From positions 1-32,561 of the forward strand of contig DATHTK010000093.1 in NCBI GenBank assembly GCA_035463295.1: DNA of 32,561 bases. The letters run 5' to 3'. Below are positions 21,563 through 28,788 of the stretch, in pieces. The stretch is from DATHTK01 sp035463295 (lineage in GTDB: Bacteria; Actinomycetota; Rubrobacteria; Rubrobacterales; Rubrobacteraceae). Position numbers and translations under genes: made by a program. The notes beneath the pieces were generated by a model that was not told the origin of the DNA, did no database searches, and worked only from the letters and a program-made list of their open reading frames with translations. Numbering within the stretch: position 1 is the first letter of the stretch; each line of letters starts with the position of its first letter.

Positions 21563-22075
21563 CTACGAGTCTTCCAGGACATCTTCCAACGCTTCCGCGA
21601 GGTCCTCCTTGTTCTCCTCATAGTAGCCGTTGTGGACCAGCACCACTTTACCGTCCCGGATAAGGAAGGTCCTCGGTACCCGCTTGACGTTGTACAGGGA
21701 GGCGAGCCTGCCGGTCGTGTCCTGGAGTATGGTGAAGGGTGCATCGCCGCTCGTCGGGGGGCCGTTGACGTAGACGGCGGCGAAAGAGACCCCCTCATCG
21801 CCGTACTCCTCCGCCAGGCTGGTGAACCCCGCTCGCGCCTTGTTCGAGCCCTCGTTGAGGGTGCTCCAGAACGTGAGCACGTAGGTCCCCTCGTCCGAGA
21901 GCACGAAACGCTCGTCGTCCGTGGTCTGCGCGGTGAACTGAGGGGCGACAGCGCCCTCGTTCGGGGCGGGCTGGGGAAGCGTCAGGGAGCCGGTCCCAGT
22001 CTCGGCGCTGCCTAGAGAGCGGTAGGTCACCGCCGCGACTACCACGATGAGCGCGATTACGGCCAGGCGCTTCAA
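21563..22075 (-). CDS. Membrane-anchored thioredoxin-fold (TlpA/redoxin-like) protein without CxxC
   Basis: The 170-residue protein begins with an uncleaved signal anchor (about residues 3-19) and an extracytoplasmic redoxin domain. The fold is recognisable: VAPQFTAQTTDDERFVLSD, YVLTFWSTLNEGS where TlpA proteins have FWATWCPPC, VSFAAVYVN, TILQDTTGRLASLYNVKRVPRTFLIRDGKVV with the cis-Pro (VPRT). Both active-site cysteines are replaced by Asn and Ser, and the protein contains no Cys, so it cannot perform thiol-disulfide exchange. It might be structural, bind ligand, or assist cytochrome maturation. The start is a TTG at 22075; no ATG or GTG lies in frame upstream. A minus-strand TAGAAT at 22123-22118 with GCGACA 17 bp before it is a promoter candidate. 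Confidence 0.75.
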   Translation of the reverse strand: MKRLAVIALIVVVAAVTYRSLGSAETGTGSLTLPQPAPNEGAVAPQFTAQTTDDERFVLSDEGTYVLTFWSTLNEGSNKARAGFTSLAEEYGDEGVSFAAVYVNGPPTSGDAPFTILQDTTGRLASLYNVKRVPRTFLIRDGKVVLVHNGYYEENKEDLAEALEDVLEDS

Positions 22076-22177
22076 GGGTTCGGCGAATGGATTTGTGGAG
22101 GATGCACTGCACGGGGGATTCTATCCTCTTCGGAGGCCCTTGTCGCGAGCCCGGACTTCTCGTAGCCTCTACGTTCT

Positions 22178-23338
22178 GTGAAAAGCGCGCTCACAACCCG
22201 GCGCGCGGCGCTTGTCGTCGCGCTCGTGCTCGCCCTGGTCCTGCAACCTGGGACCGGCGCCTTCGCCCAGGAGGAGGAGAGCGCCGGGCCGCCGCTGGCT
22301 GCCCGGGCGTGGGCGCTGACGGACGCAGAGAGCGGCGAGTACCTCGCAGGAGAGAACGGCGAAGAGAGGCTCCCGATGGCCTCGACCACCAAGATCATGG
22401 TCGCCCTCGTCGCCTTTGAGGTCGCGGACTTGGACGAGGAGGTTGCCGTCTCGGAGGAGGCGGCGGCCTTCGCGACCCCCGCCTACAGCAACGTCGGCCT
22501 CTTTGCAGGGGACGTCTTGAGTGTCCGGGAGCTTCTCATGGCGACCCTCGTCTCCTCCGGCGACGACGCTGCTTATGCCCTCGCCGAGCACCTCGGGGGC
22601 GAGGCGGGCGTGGAGGGCTTCGTCGAGACCATGAACCGGAGGGCCGGGGCGCTCGGCCTCGAGGACACCAGCTTCGAGAACCCGATAGGCTTCGACGCTC
22701 GCGACCACTACGCGAGCGCGCGGGACCTCGCGGAGATGACGCGCCTGGCGATGAACCACCCCGAGTTCGAGGAGCTGGTCGGGACTACCTACGCCTCGAT
22801 CACGACCCAGGATCGGGAGATACCGCTCACGAACACGAACGAGTTGCTCTTTACTTACGCGCCCGCCACCGGCGTGAAGACCGGGACGACGCCCGGGGCG
22901 GGGCCGAGCCTCGTCGCCTCGGCCGCCTCGGGAGACGAGTCCTACGTAGCCGTGGTCCTCGACGATGACGACCGCTTCGAGGACTCGATGCGGCTCCTCG
23001 ACTACGGGTTCGCCGCCTACGATCGCACGAACCTCGTGGTCGAAGGAGACCGCTACGCTACGGCGAGCGTACCCTACCGCCGGGACGCGACGGTGGGTCT
23101 CGTGGCGGAGGAGAACGTCGCGGGGCTGGTTGACAGACGCTCCCGGCTCGAGCGGCGGATCCGGATGATAGAGGAGATGCCCGCCTCCGCAGAGCCCGGC
23201 ACCAGGCTCGGCGAGGTCGTGGTGGAGGTGGAGGGGAAGAAGGTGGGGGAGAGCGCGCTCGTCGCGGCCAGGGGCTACGACGAAGCATCCATCGGAGAGC
23301 GGGTCTGGTACACGGCCTCCGGCGTGTGGAGGGATTGA
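22178..23338 (+). CDS. dacA: D-alanyl-D-alanine carboxypeptidase (PBP5/DacA family)
   Basis: This low-molecular-weight penicillin-binding protein trims the terminal D-Ala from pentapeptides. An N-terminal signal peptide (TRRAALVVALVLALVLQ, cleavage probably after AFA) is followed by the peptidase S11 domain: MASTTKIM (Ser69-x-x-Lys72), SSGDDAAYALAE (the SxN-equivalent SGD), and ATGVKTGTTPGAG (Lys234-Thr-Gly). A C-terminal PBP5-associated beta domain runs to residue 386 (RYATASVPYRRDATVGLVAEENV to VVVEVEGKKVGESALVA). No C-terminal amphipathic anchor is visible. The GTG at 22178 gives the best signal peptide; it lacks a clear ribosome-binding site. The gene is divergent from the thioredoxin-fold gene. 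Confidence 0.9.
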   Translation: MKSALTTRRAALVVALVLALVLQPGTGAFAQEEESAGPPLAARAWALTDAESGEYLAGENGEERLPMASTTKIMVALVAFEVADLDEEVAVSEEAAAFATPAYSNVGLFAGDVLSVRELLMATLVSSGDDAAYALAEHLGGEAGVEGFVETMNRRAGALGLEDTSFENPIGFDARDHYASARDLAEMTRLAMNHPEFEELVGTTYASITTQDREIPLTNTNELLFTYAPATGVKTGTTPGAGPSLVASAASGDESYVAVVLDDDDRFEDSMRLLDYGFAAYDRTNLVVEGDRYATASVPYRRDATVGLVAEENVAGLVDRRSRLERRIRMIEEMPASAEPGTRLGEVVVEVEGKKVGESALVAARGYDEASIGERVWYTASGVWRD

Positions 23339-23408
23339 CGCCCGCCGGGCCGCCCCGTGTGGTATATAGGCGTAGGGAACTCCCGGTAGGGGAAGGAGTA
23401 GAGCGAGC

Positions 23409-24368
23409 ATGATCCTGACCGTCACGCTGAACGCCGCCGTGGACCGGACGCTCGTCGTCCCGAGCCTCACGCTCGGTCACCGCCACCGGGCCTCCGAGAG
23501 CGTCACGCTCGCGGGTGGCAAGGGGATAAACGTGGCGCGTGGGCTGCGCACCCTCGACGTCCCGGTTCTGGCGACCGGGTTCGCCGGCGGGCGCAACGAG
23601 GACGCCATCCGCGACGGCCTCGCGGAGGCGGCGATCCCCTTCGACCTCGTCGCGATCGAGGGCCACTCCCGGACCTCGACCGCCATCGTCGACCCGATGG
23701 CCGGGACGCAGACGGAGATCAACGAGTACGGCCCCCACGTCACCCCGGCCGAGGCAAAGGAGTTCTCGAGGCGCTTCGAGCACCTCATGGAGTACGCCAC
23801 CGCCGTAGTCTTCGCCGGGACCCTGCCGCCTAATCTGGACGAGAGCTTCCTGGTCGGGCTCCTGCAGCGTTCGCTCGAGCGAGGTCTCTACACGGTGCTG
23901 GACTCGACACCGTCGGTGCTGCGAACCGCGCTGAAGGCGAGTCCCTCGCTCGTGAGCCCGAACCAGCACGAGGCCGAGAGCGTGGTCGGCTTCGACTTTA
24001 TCGAGGAGGGGGATTTCCCCTACGGCCTCTCCCGCCTTATCGAGCTCGGGGCGCAGGCCGCGTGCATCACCTCTCGCGAGGGCCACTCGTACCTGAACAC
24101 GGGCGAGGGCCTCGTCTCCGCCCGGTCGCCAAGAGTGGAGGCCGTCTCCAGGATCGGGAGCGGCGATGCTTACCTCGCGGGGCTCCTCGCCGGGCTCTTG
24201 CACCGCGGCCTCCCCCCGAGGGATGCCTTGCGCCTCGCCGCCGGGTGCGCCGCGGCGAACGCCGAAACCCTGGGCGCCGGGCTCTTCGAGGCCCGCCGGG
24301 CAGAGGAACTCGCCGAGTCCGTCGAGACCGAGGTGCTCGTGTCCGGGGTCGAGACGAGCCGGGCGTAG
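23409..24368 (+). CDS. PfkB-family sugar kinase, 1-phosphofructokinase type
   Basis: This ribokinase-superfamily enzyme most resembles FruK/LacC-type kinases, which phosphorylate fructose 1-phosphate or tagatose 6-phosphate. Recognisable parts are ILTVTLNAAVDRTLVV at the start, the substrate-binding LAGGKGINVARGLRTLDVPVLATGF, SRTSTAIVDP, VVFAGTLPPN, SPNQHEAESVVG, and the ATP-binding/catalytic IGSGDAYLAGLLAG, where family members have GAGDxxxAG with the catalytic Asp. The length of 319 residues is normal. The ATG is preceded by GGGGAAGGAG; TATATA at about 23362 is a plausible -10. No PTS transporter gene is adjacent, so a role in general sugar phosphate metabolism is equally likely. Confidence 0.88.
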   Translation: MILTVTLNAAVDRTLVVPSLTLGHRHRASESVTLAGGKGINVARGLRTLDVPVLATGFAGGRNEDAIRDGLAEAAIPFDLVAIEGHSRTSTAIVDPMAGTQTEINEYGPHVTPAEAKEFSRRFEHLMEYATAVVFAGTLPPNLDESFLVGLLQRSLERGLYTVLDSTPSVLRTALKASPSLVSPNQHEAESVVGFDFIEEGDFPYGLSRLIELGAQAACITSREGHSYLNTGEGLVSARSPRVEAVSRIGSGDAYLAGLLAGLLHRGLPPRDALRLAAGCAAANAETLGAGLFEARRAEELAESVETEVLVSGVETSRA

Positions 24369-24392
24369 GGGTGGTTCGCGACCCCCCCCTAC
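24364..24392 (+). terminator. Hairpin terminator overlapping the pfkB stop codon
   Basis: CGTAGGGG (24364-24371) pairs with CCCCTACG (24385-24392), extended after one mismatch by GGT/ACC around a TCGCG loop. The TAG stop is inside the 5' arm, as in the PBP gene terminator. There is no U-run. Confidence 0.6.
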
Positions 24393-24492
24393 GCCTCGCC
24401 AGCACCCCCTCGAAGCCTCCGGAGAGGGCCCTTTGGCGTGCTAGAATAGCCGGGTTGAAGAGACGAGATCTCGAGCGACGGAGGTTTGAGAG

Positions 24493-24804
24493 ATGGCGGT
24501 AGGCGAAGTGACGGACGCGACCTTCGAGGGCGACGTTCTCCGGTCGGACAGGCCGGTGATAGTGGACTTCTGGGCGCCCTGGTGCGCCCCTTGCCGGCGT
24601 ATCTCCCCGATCCTCGAGCAGATGTCCGAGGAGAGAGACGACGTGCGCTTTGTCAAGCTGAACGTTGACGACAACCCCGCCACCGCGATGAACTACAGCG
24701 TATCCAGCATACCGACCATCGCTCGCTTCGAGGGTGGGCAGGTCACCCAGCAGGCCGTGGGCGCTCTGCCCAGGAACCAGCTCACCGCGCAGCTCGGCCT
24801 GTAA
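24493..24804 (+). CDS. trxA: Thioredoxin
   Basis: This cytoplasmic disulfide reductase of 103 residues has the canonical fold: PVIVDFWAPWCAPCRRISPILEQ, with the redox pair Cys31 and Cys34 in a WCAPC motif (WCGPC in most thioredoxins), VRFVKLNVDDNPATAMNYSV and the cis-proline YSVSSIPTIARF. The ribosome-binding site is ACGGAGG 9-10 nt before ATG 24493. A TAGAAT at 24442 is a likely -10 element. It precedes groES and a CwlM-like amidase in the same direction, an order that recalls the trx-cwlM linkage of mycobacteria. Confidence 0.93.
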   Translation: MAVGEVTDATFEGDVLRSDRPVIVDFWAPWCAPCRRISPILEQMSEERDDVRFVKLNVDDNPATAMNYSVSSIPTIARFEGGQVTQQAVGALPRNQLTAQLGL

Positions 24805-24833
24805 TTGAGATAAGCAACGCTGACGGTTACAAT
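24805..24833 (+). promoter_or_regulatory. Promoter of groES
   Basis: TTGAGA (24805-24810) and TACAAT (24828-24833) are separated by 17 bp, directly after the thioredoxin stop. The -35 is nearly the same as that of hup. No CIRCE inverted repeat (TTAGCACTC-N9-GAGTGCTAA) or HAIR element is visible, so HrcA control is not evident here. Confidence 0.65.
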
Positions 24834-24922
24834 CTCGGACGAGCTCCGGGCAGCTACCCCGCGTGACGGGGGTGGCGGAGCATGAAGTGTGTAGGGTCAG
24901 AGAACGGAGGAGGAAGAGCGAG

Positions 24923-25213
24923 ATGAAGTTCAAGCCGCTAGGAGACCGGGCGCTGGTCAAGATAGTCGAGCGCGAGGAGACGACGGCCTCCGGTATAGTG
25001 CTTCCTGACACGGCCAAGGAGAAGCCGCAGACCGCGGAGGTCGTTTCGGTCGGTGAGGGCAAGGTAGACAAGGATGGCCAGCGCGTACCCCTCGAGGTCA
25101 GCCAGGGCGACGTCATTGTCTTCGCCAAGTACTCGGGGACCGAGATCAGCCTCGATGGCGAGGACTACATGATCCTGGACGCCGACGACATCCTGGGGGT
25201 CGTCGAGGACTAG
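24923..25213 (+). CDS. groES: Co-chaperonin GroES
   Basis: GroES is the heptameric lid of the GroEL folding chamber. The 96-residue protein has the family signature FKPLGDRALVKIVEREETTASGIVLPDTAKEKPQTAEVVSVG, beginning directly after the start, with the mobile loop ETTASGIVLPD and the roof-loop glycine region VDKDGQRVPLEVSQGD. The end is DDILGVVED. ATG 24923 is preceded by GGAGGAGGAAG. A strong terminator follows the stop and the next gene is an amidase, so groEL is not in this operon and must lie elsewhere. Confidence 0.95.
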   Translation: MKFKPLGDRALVKIVEREETTASGIVLPDTAKEKPQTAEVVSVGEGKVDKDGQRVPLEVSQGDVIVFAKYSGTEISLDGEDYMILDADDILGVVED

Positions 25214-25248
25214 GCGCGGCCGATAGGTCCAAAGGGTCCGCGTCTCGC

Positions 25249-25289
25249 GGAGCGCCGGGTATTTGGATGACGCCCGGCGCTCCTCTTTT
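25249..25289 (+). terminator. Rho-independent terminator after groES
   Basis: An 11-bp perfect stem (GGAGCGCCGGG with CCCGGCGCTCC), a 13-nt loop and a following TCTTTT make this the most classical terminator in the window. Confidence 0.88.
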
Positions 25290-25346
25290 GGGACCCGGAG
25301 CGTCAGGATAATGCCGAACGGAGACTCAGGGGAGGCCTTCTAGGAC

Positions 25347-26423
25347 GTGCGCGCGCTGCGCAGGGGAGACCGGGGACGCGAGGTCGTGGATCTCCAGACC
25401 CGCCTGCAGGCCCTCGGGCTCGACCTCGGCAACCGGGGCATAGACGGCGTCTTCGGGCCCCGGACCGAGCTTGCGGCGAAGGAGTTCCAGCAGTCTCTCG
25501 GCCTGTTCGCCGACGGGCTCGTCGGCCCCATCACCTGGCGTGAGGTCGTCGAGGCCGACTACCGTCCCGGCGGGCGACTCCTCTACCTCAGGCAGCCGCC
25601 GTTTAGGGGCGCCGACGTTGTTGAGCTCCAGAGGATGCTCAACGACCTGGGCTTCGATCCCGGCGCGGTGAACGGCCTCTTCGACGCCCGGACCGCGCGG
25701 GCCGTGCGCGACTTCCAGAAGAACGCCGGCCTTCAGGACGACGGCGTGACCGACGGCTCCGTCTTCAAGACCCTGAGCACCTACGCCGCCCAGACGCTGG
25801 GAACCCACCAGCTGCCGGACAAGAGCGGGGGATACTTCCCCGAGGACCTCTTCTCCGGGACCATCGTCGTGGACGCGGCTCACGGCGGCCGGGATACCGG
25901 CTACGTGCCCACCGGGGCTCATGGGCCTACCGAGGCGGACCTCAACCTCGCGGTCGCCCACGAGCTCGCCCAGATCCTGCCGGCCAGGGAAGTCCTGCTC
26001 ACCCGCAGCGACGACGAGGAGATCTCCGCTCAGGACCGCGCCTTTCTGGCGAACTCGTCGGGAGCGAAGATGATCGTTTCCGTCCACCACGCGGCCCACC
26101 GCACGCCCGCCGCCTGCGGGACGGCCTCGTACTACTTCGAGCGGCTCGGCTACCGCTCGCACCGGGGCCACATGGCGGCTATCTACCTGCAACGGGGCGT
26201 CAGCCGGGCCCTGGACACCTGCGACATCGGCGAGTTCGGTCGCTCCTACGAGATCCTGCGCGAGACGAACATCCCCGCCGTGGTCCTCGAACCCCTCTTT
26301 CTCTCAAACCCTAGGGAACTCGAGCTCGCCTCGGACCCCTACTACCCGGCCACCGTCGCCGAGGCCGTCGCAGGCGCCCTCGAACTCTACGCGGGCCGGG
26401 ATCAGGCATTCATAGCCGTATAG
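25347..26423 (+). CDS. N-acetylmuramoyl-L-alanine amidase with two PG-binding domains (CwlM-like)
   Basis: Two peptidoglycan-binding type 1 repeats come first: GDRGREVVDLQTRLQALGL to IDGVFGPRTELAAKEFQQSLGL, and GADVVELQRMLNDLGFDPGAVNGLFDARTARAVRDFQKNAGL. An Amidase_3 domain follows from about residue 170: IVVDAAHGGRDTGY (zinc His), GPTEADLNLAVAHELAQ (Glu), VSVHHAAH (His) and VVLEPLFLSNPRE (catalytic Glu). The 358-residue protein has no signal peptide, as in mycobacterial CwlM, which acts in the cytoplasm as a regulator of MurA rather than as a wall hydrolase. That role here is inference. GTG 25347 is the start, with GGGGAGG upstream at a long distance and AGGA close by. The upstream order trx-groES-amidase supports the CwlM comparison. 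Confidence 0.85.
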   Translation: MRALRRGDRGREVVDLQTRLQALGLDLGNRGIDGVFGPRTELAAKEFQQSLGLFADGLVGPITWREVVEADYRPGGRLLYLRQPPFRGADVVELQRMLNDLGFDPGAVNGLFDARTARAVRDFQKNAGLQDDGVTDGSVFKTLSTYAAQTLGTHQLPDKSGGYFPEDLFSGTIVVDAAHGGRDTGYVPTGAHGPTEADLNLAVAHELAQILPAREVLLTRSDDEEISAQDRAFLANSSGAKMIVSVHHAAHRTPAACGTASYYFERLGYRSHRGHMAAIYLQRGVSRALDTCDIGEFGRSYEILRETNIPAVVLEPLFLSNPRELELASDPYYPATVAEAVAGALELYAGRDQAFIAV

Positions 26424-26557
26424 CTGCAAGCGATCCGCACCCGGCTCTTGCCGCTCGCATCACCACGGATATTCAAGAGAACGGGGGCTTTGGTCCAGGC
26501 CGTCAAGCGGTCCATGAGAGACGCATTACCACGGCTCGATCTCTTGCTGCTGACTGC
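26424..26557. other. Intergenic region before tRNA-Pro
   Basis: About 130 bp with no recognisable gene. The minus-strand frame here is antisense to the tRNA and is discussed among the rejected items. Confidence 0.5.
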
Positions 26558-26563
26558 TATAAT
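26558..26563 (+). promoter_or_regulatory. -10 element of tRNA-Pro
   Basis: A perfect TATAAT lies 12 nt before the first base of the tRNA, so processing of only a few 5' nucleotides is needed. No convincing -35 hexamer is visible. Confidence 0.6.
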
Positions 26564-26575
26564 AGCCTGCACAGT

Positions 26576-26649
26576 CGGGACGTAGCGCAGCCTGGTAGCG
26601 CGCCTCGTTCGGGACGAGGAGGTCGGAGGTTCAAATCCTCTCGTCCCGA
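26576..26649 (+). tRNA. tRNA-Pro (anticodon CGG)
   Basis: The cloverleaf folds fully. The 7-bp acceptor stem is CGGGACG with CGTCCCG. The D-stem is GCGC/GCGC around AGCCTGGTA. The anticodon stem is CCTCG/CGAGG with loop TTCGGGA, anticodon CGG, which reads CCG. The variable loop is AGGTC and the T-arm is GGAGG-TTCAAAT-CCTCT with one G-U pair. The discriminator is A. CCA is not encoded; a TTTT run follows directly and may end the transcript. Confidence 0.93.
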
Positions 26650-26742
26650 CTTTTCTAGCTAGCCAGCCTCTCAGCTCTGGCCGTTCGGGCCTTACCAAGA
26701 GCGTCTATGCATGTCGGGTCGTACGACCAACGGGCTTCGCCG

Positions 26743-28632
26743 TCACAGTCCCGCCTCTTCGGCCTCCTCCAACAACTCGCCCCAGTCGGCGTAGAGGGCT
26801 TCGAGGGTATCTTTGAGCTGACGGTGCTCCAGGACTACCTCGCGGGAGCGCCTGCCGTCGGCGTAGAGCTCGGAGGTCGCGAGCTCTTTCTCCAGGCGTT
26901 TGACACGACGCTCGGTGGCGTCGATCTCCCCTTCGACCGCGACGAGGCGGGTGGCGATGACGCTCTGCTCTCTGTTCTGGCCGGGGCGTACCCGCCGGCG
27001 GGTACGCCCCTTGGCGGGGGACTCGTCGAGGCGCCGGTGTGCGCGGTAGTAGTCGTAGCCGCCCAGGTAGTTCGCGAGCTTCCTGTTCTCGAGCTCCACG
27101 ACGCGGGTGGCGAGCTTGCGCAGGAAGTAGCGGTCGTGGGAGATAAAGAACATCGTGCCGTGGTAGTCGAGGAGCGCCTCTTCCAGGGCCTCGCGGGCGG
27201 GGATGTCCAGGTTGTTGGTCGGCTCGTCGAGAAGGAGGAGGTTCGCGCCGCTCACCACGATCTCCGCGAGGCTCAGGCGGTTGCGCTCGCCGCCGGAGAG
27301 CGCGGAGACCCTTTTGAAGACGTCCTCTCCGGAGAAGAGGAAGGCGCCGAGAAGGTCGCGGGTGTCGGGCGCGTCGAGCCCGGTCGCGTCCATCGCCTCC
27401 TGCAGCACGGTCTTCGCGTCGTCGAGGCGGGCGAGCTGCTGGTCCTGGTAGACGGGAGCGACGTTGTGACCGAGGCGGACGGAGCCGCGCTGCGGGGATA
27501 GCTCGCCGGTCGCGAGGCGCATGATCGTGCTCTTGCCCGTCCCGTTGGGCCCGAGGAGCGCGACCCGCTCGCCGCGCTCGACGACGAGATCCAACCCCTC
27601 CAGAAGAGGCTCCTTCGAGTCCTCGTGAGCGTAGCGGACGCCCTCCATCTCCATGACGACGCGTCCGGCGCGCGCCGTCTCGCCGAGGTCCATCCGCATG
27701 TTCTTCCGGCCGCCGGCCGGGGCCTCGAGCTTCTCCATCCGGTCGAGGAGCTTCTGCTTGCTCTTGGCCTGGCTCGCCTTGCGCGCTTTCGCCCGGTTCT
27801 TCTCGATAAAGCGCTCGAGCTGCTCCCGGCGCTCGGCGTTCGCCTTAGCCTTTCGGGCGAGCCGCTCCGCGCGGGCCTTCTTCTCGACGGCGTACTTGCT
27901 GTAGTTGCCGGGGTAGCGGAAGAGCTTGCCGTCTTCGAGCTCGAGGATAGTGTCCGCAACGGCGTCCAGGAAGTAGCGGTCGTGGGAGACGACGAGCACG
28001 GCAGACCTAGCGCCCTTGACGAAGTTCTCGAGCCACTCTATGGCCTGCAAGTCCAGGTGGTTCGTCGGCTCGTCGAGGAGGACGAGGTCGGGCTCCTCGA
28101 GCAGCAGGCGGGCGAGGGCGACGCGGCTCTGCTCTCCGCCGGAGAAGGAGCCTACGGGACGCCTCCACTCCTCCGGGGCGAAGCCGAGGCCCGAGAGGGT
28201 GGAGGCCGCGCGGGCGCGGTATCCGTAGCCGCCGTCACGCTCGAACTCGCCCTGGAGCCTGCCGTAGCGCTCTAGCAAGGCGTCCGAAGGGTCCTCAGAG
28301 AGCCTCGCCTCGAGCTCCTCGAGTTCCCTCTCGCGCGCGATCAGGGGCTCGAAGGCGGAGATGATCTCCTCTTCGACCGGGACCTCTCCCCTCTGGCCGG
28401 CGTAGAGGCTCTGGGAGGTCATGCCGACCCGGGCGCCCGCAACGCGCTCGACGGAGCCCGAGTCCGGCTCCTCCCTGCTGGCGAGGATCTCGAGCAGCGT
28501 CGTCTTGCCGGCGCCGTTGCGGCCGACAAGCCCGATCTTCTCTCCGGCCTCGACCGAGAGCGAGGCGCCGGAGAGGACCTTGAGGTCGCCCCCGCGGTAC
28601 TTGACGATGTCTCGTGCTAGGAGGACCTTCAT
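26743..28632 (-). CDS. ABC-F family ATPase with C-terminal coiled coil
   Basis: ABC-F proteins have two ATPase domains and no membrane part; they bind the ribosomal E site and rescue or protect translation. Domain 1 (about residues 1-255) has GRNGAGKTT, SGGEQSR and LVLLDEPTNHLD. A highly charged linker (about 255-315) is the P-site-tRNA-interaction motif. Domain 2 (about 330-530) has GPNGTGKST, LSGGERNR and LLLLDEPTNNLD, with FFISHDRYFL after it. The tail from about 545 is a basic segment then a coiled coil (ESVIATRLVAVEGEIDATERRVKRLEKEL), as in Uup and some antibiotic-resistance factors. At 629 residues it is full length. Whether housekeeping or a resistance type cannot be told. A 28-bp palindrome lies in its coding sequence. 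Confidence 0.9.
   Translation of the reverse strand: MKVLLARDIVKYRGGDLKVLSGASLSVEAGEKIGLVGRNGAGKTTLLEILASREEPDSGSVERVAGARVGMTSQSLYAGQRGEVPVEEEIISAFEPLIARERELEELEARLSEDPSDALLERYGRLQGEFERDGGYGYRARAASTLSGLGFAPEEWRRPVGSFSGGEQSRVALARLLLEEPDLVLLDEPTNHLDLQAIEWLENFVKGARSAVLVVSHDRYFLDAVADTILELEDGKLFRYPGNYSKYAVEKKARAERLARKAKANAERREQLERFIEKNRAKARKASQAKSKQKLLDRMEKLEAPAGGRKNMRMDLGETARAGRVVMEMEGVRYAHEDSKEPLLEGLDLVVERGERVALLGPNGTGKSTIMRLATGELSPQRGSVRLGHNVAPVYQDQQLARLDDAKTVLQEAMDATGLDAPDTRDLLGAFLFSGEDVFKRVSALSGGERNRLSLAEIVVSGANLLLLDEPTNNLDIPAREALEEALLDYHGTMFFISHDRYFLRKLATRVVELENRKLANYLGGYDYYRAHRRLDESPAKGRTRRRVRPGQNREQSVIATRLVAVEGEIDATERRVKRLEKELATSELYADGRRSREVVLEHRQLKDTLEALYADWGELLEEAEEAGL
26983..27010. repeat. 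28-bp perfect palindrome inside the ABC-F gene
   Basis: GGGGCGTACCCGCC is followed with no gap by its reverse complement GGCGGGTACGCCCC. On the minus strand it encodes the basic segment between the second ATPase domain and the C-terminal coiled coil. As RNA it could form a 12-bp hairpin with a tight loop. Confidence 0.85.
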
Positions 28633-28704
28633 GCGGGGGAGATGGTGAAAGCCCGTTTAGAGCAGGAGAAGCTCAAATCTATTGTCCCGTGCAAGTGGCA
28701 TACA

Positions 28705-28733
28705 TTCCGTTGTCGCCCGTTCGAGTGTATAGT
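28705..28733 (+). promoter_or_regulatory. Promoter of the histidine kinase/response regulator operon
   Basis: TTCCGT (28705-28710) and TATAGT (28728-28733) are separated by 17 bp, about 60 nt before the kinase start. The -35 match is moderate. Confidence 0.55.
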
Positions 28734-28788
28734 GAGATGATACATCAGCGCCAACCTGTGAGGGACGTAGAAAGCGGAACGTATCGCC

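Noticed and set aside
26402..26698. A 98-codon minus-strand frame with a GTRGFEPPTSSSRTRRATRL stretch
   Set aside because: This is the familiar antisense translation of a tRNA gene (here tRNA-Pro), often mis-annotated as a protein.
26576..26700. tRNA-Pro as a possible integration site for a mobile element
   Set aside because: No integrase, direct repeat of the tRNA end or foreign-looking gene block is visible on either side.
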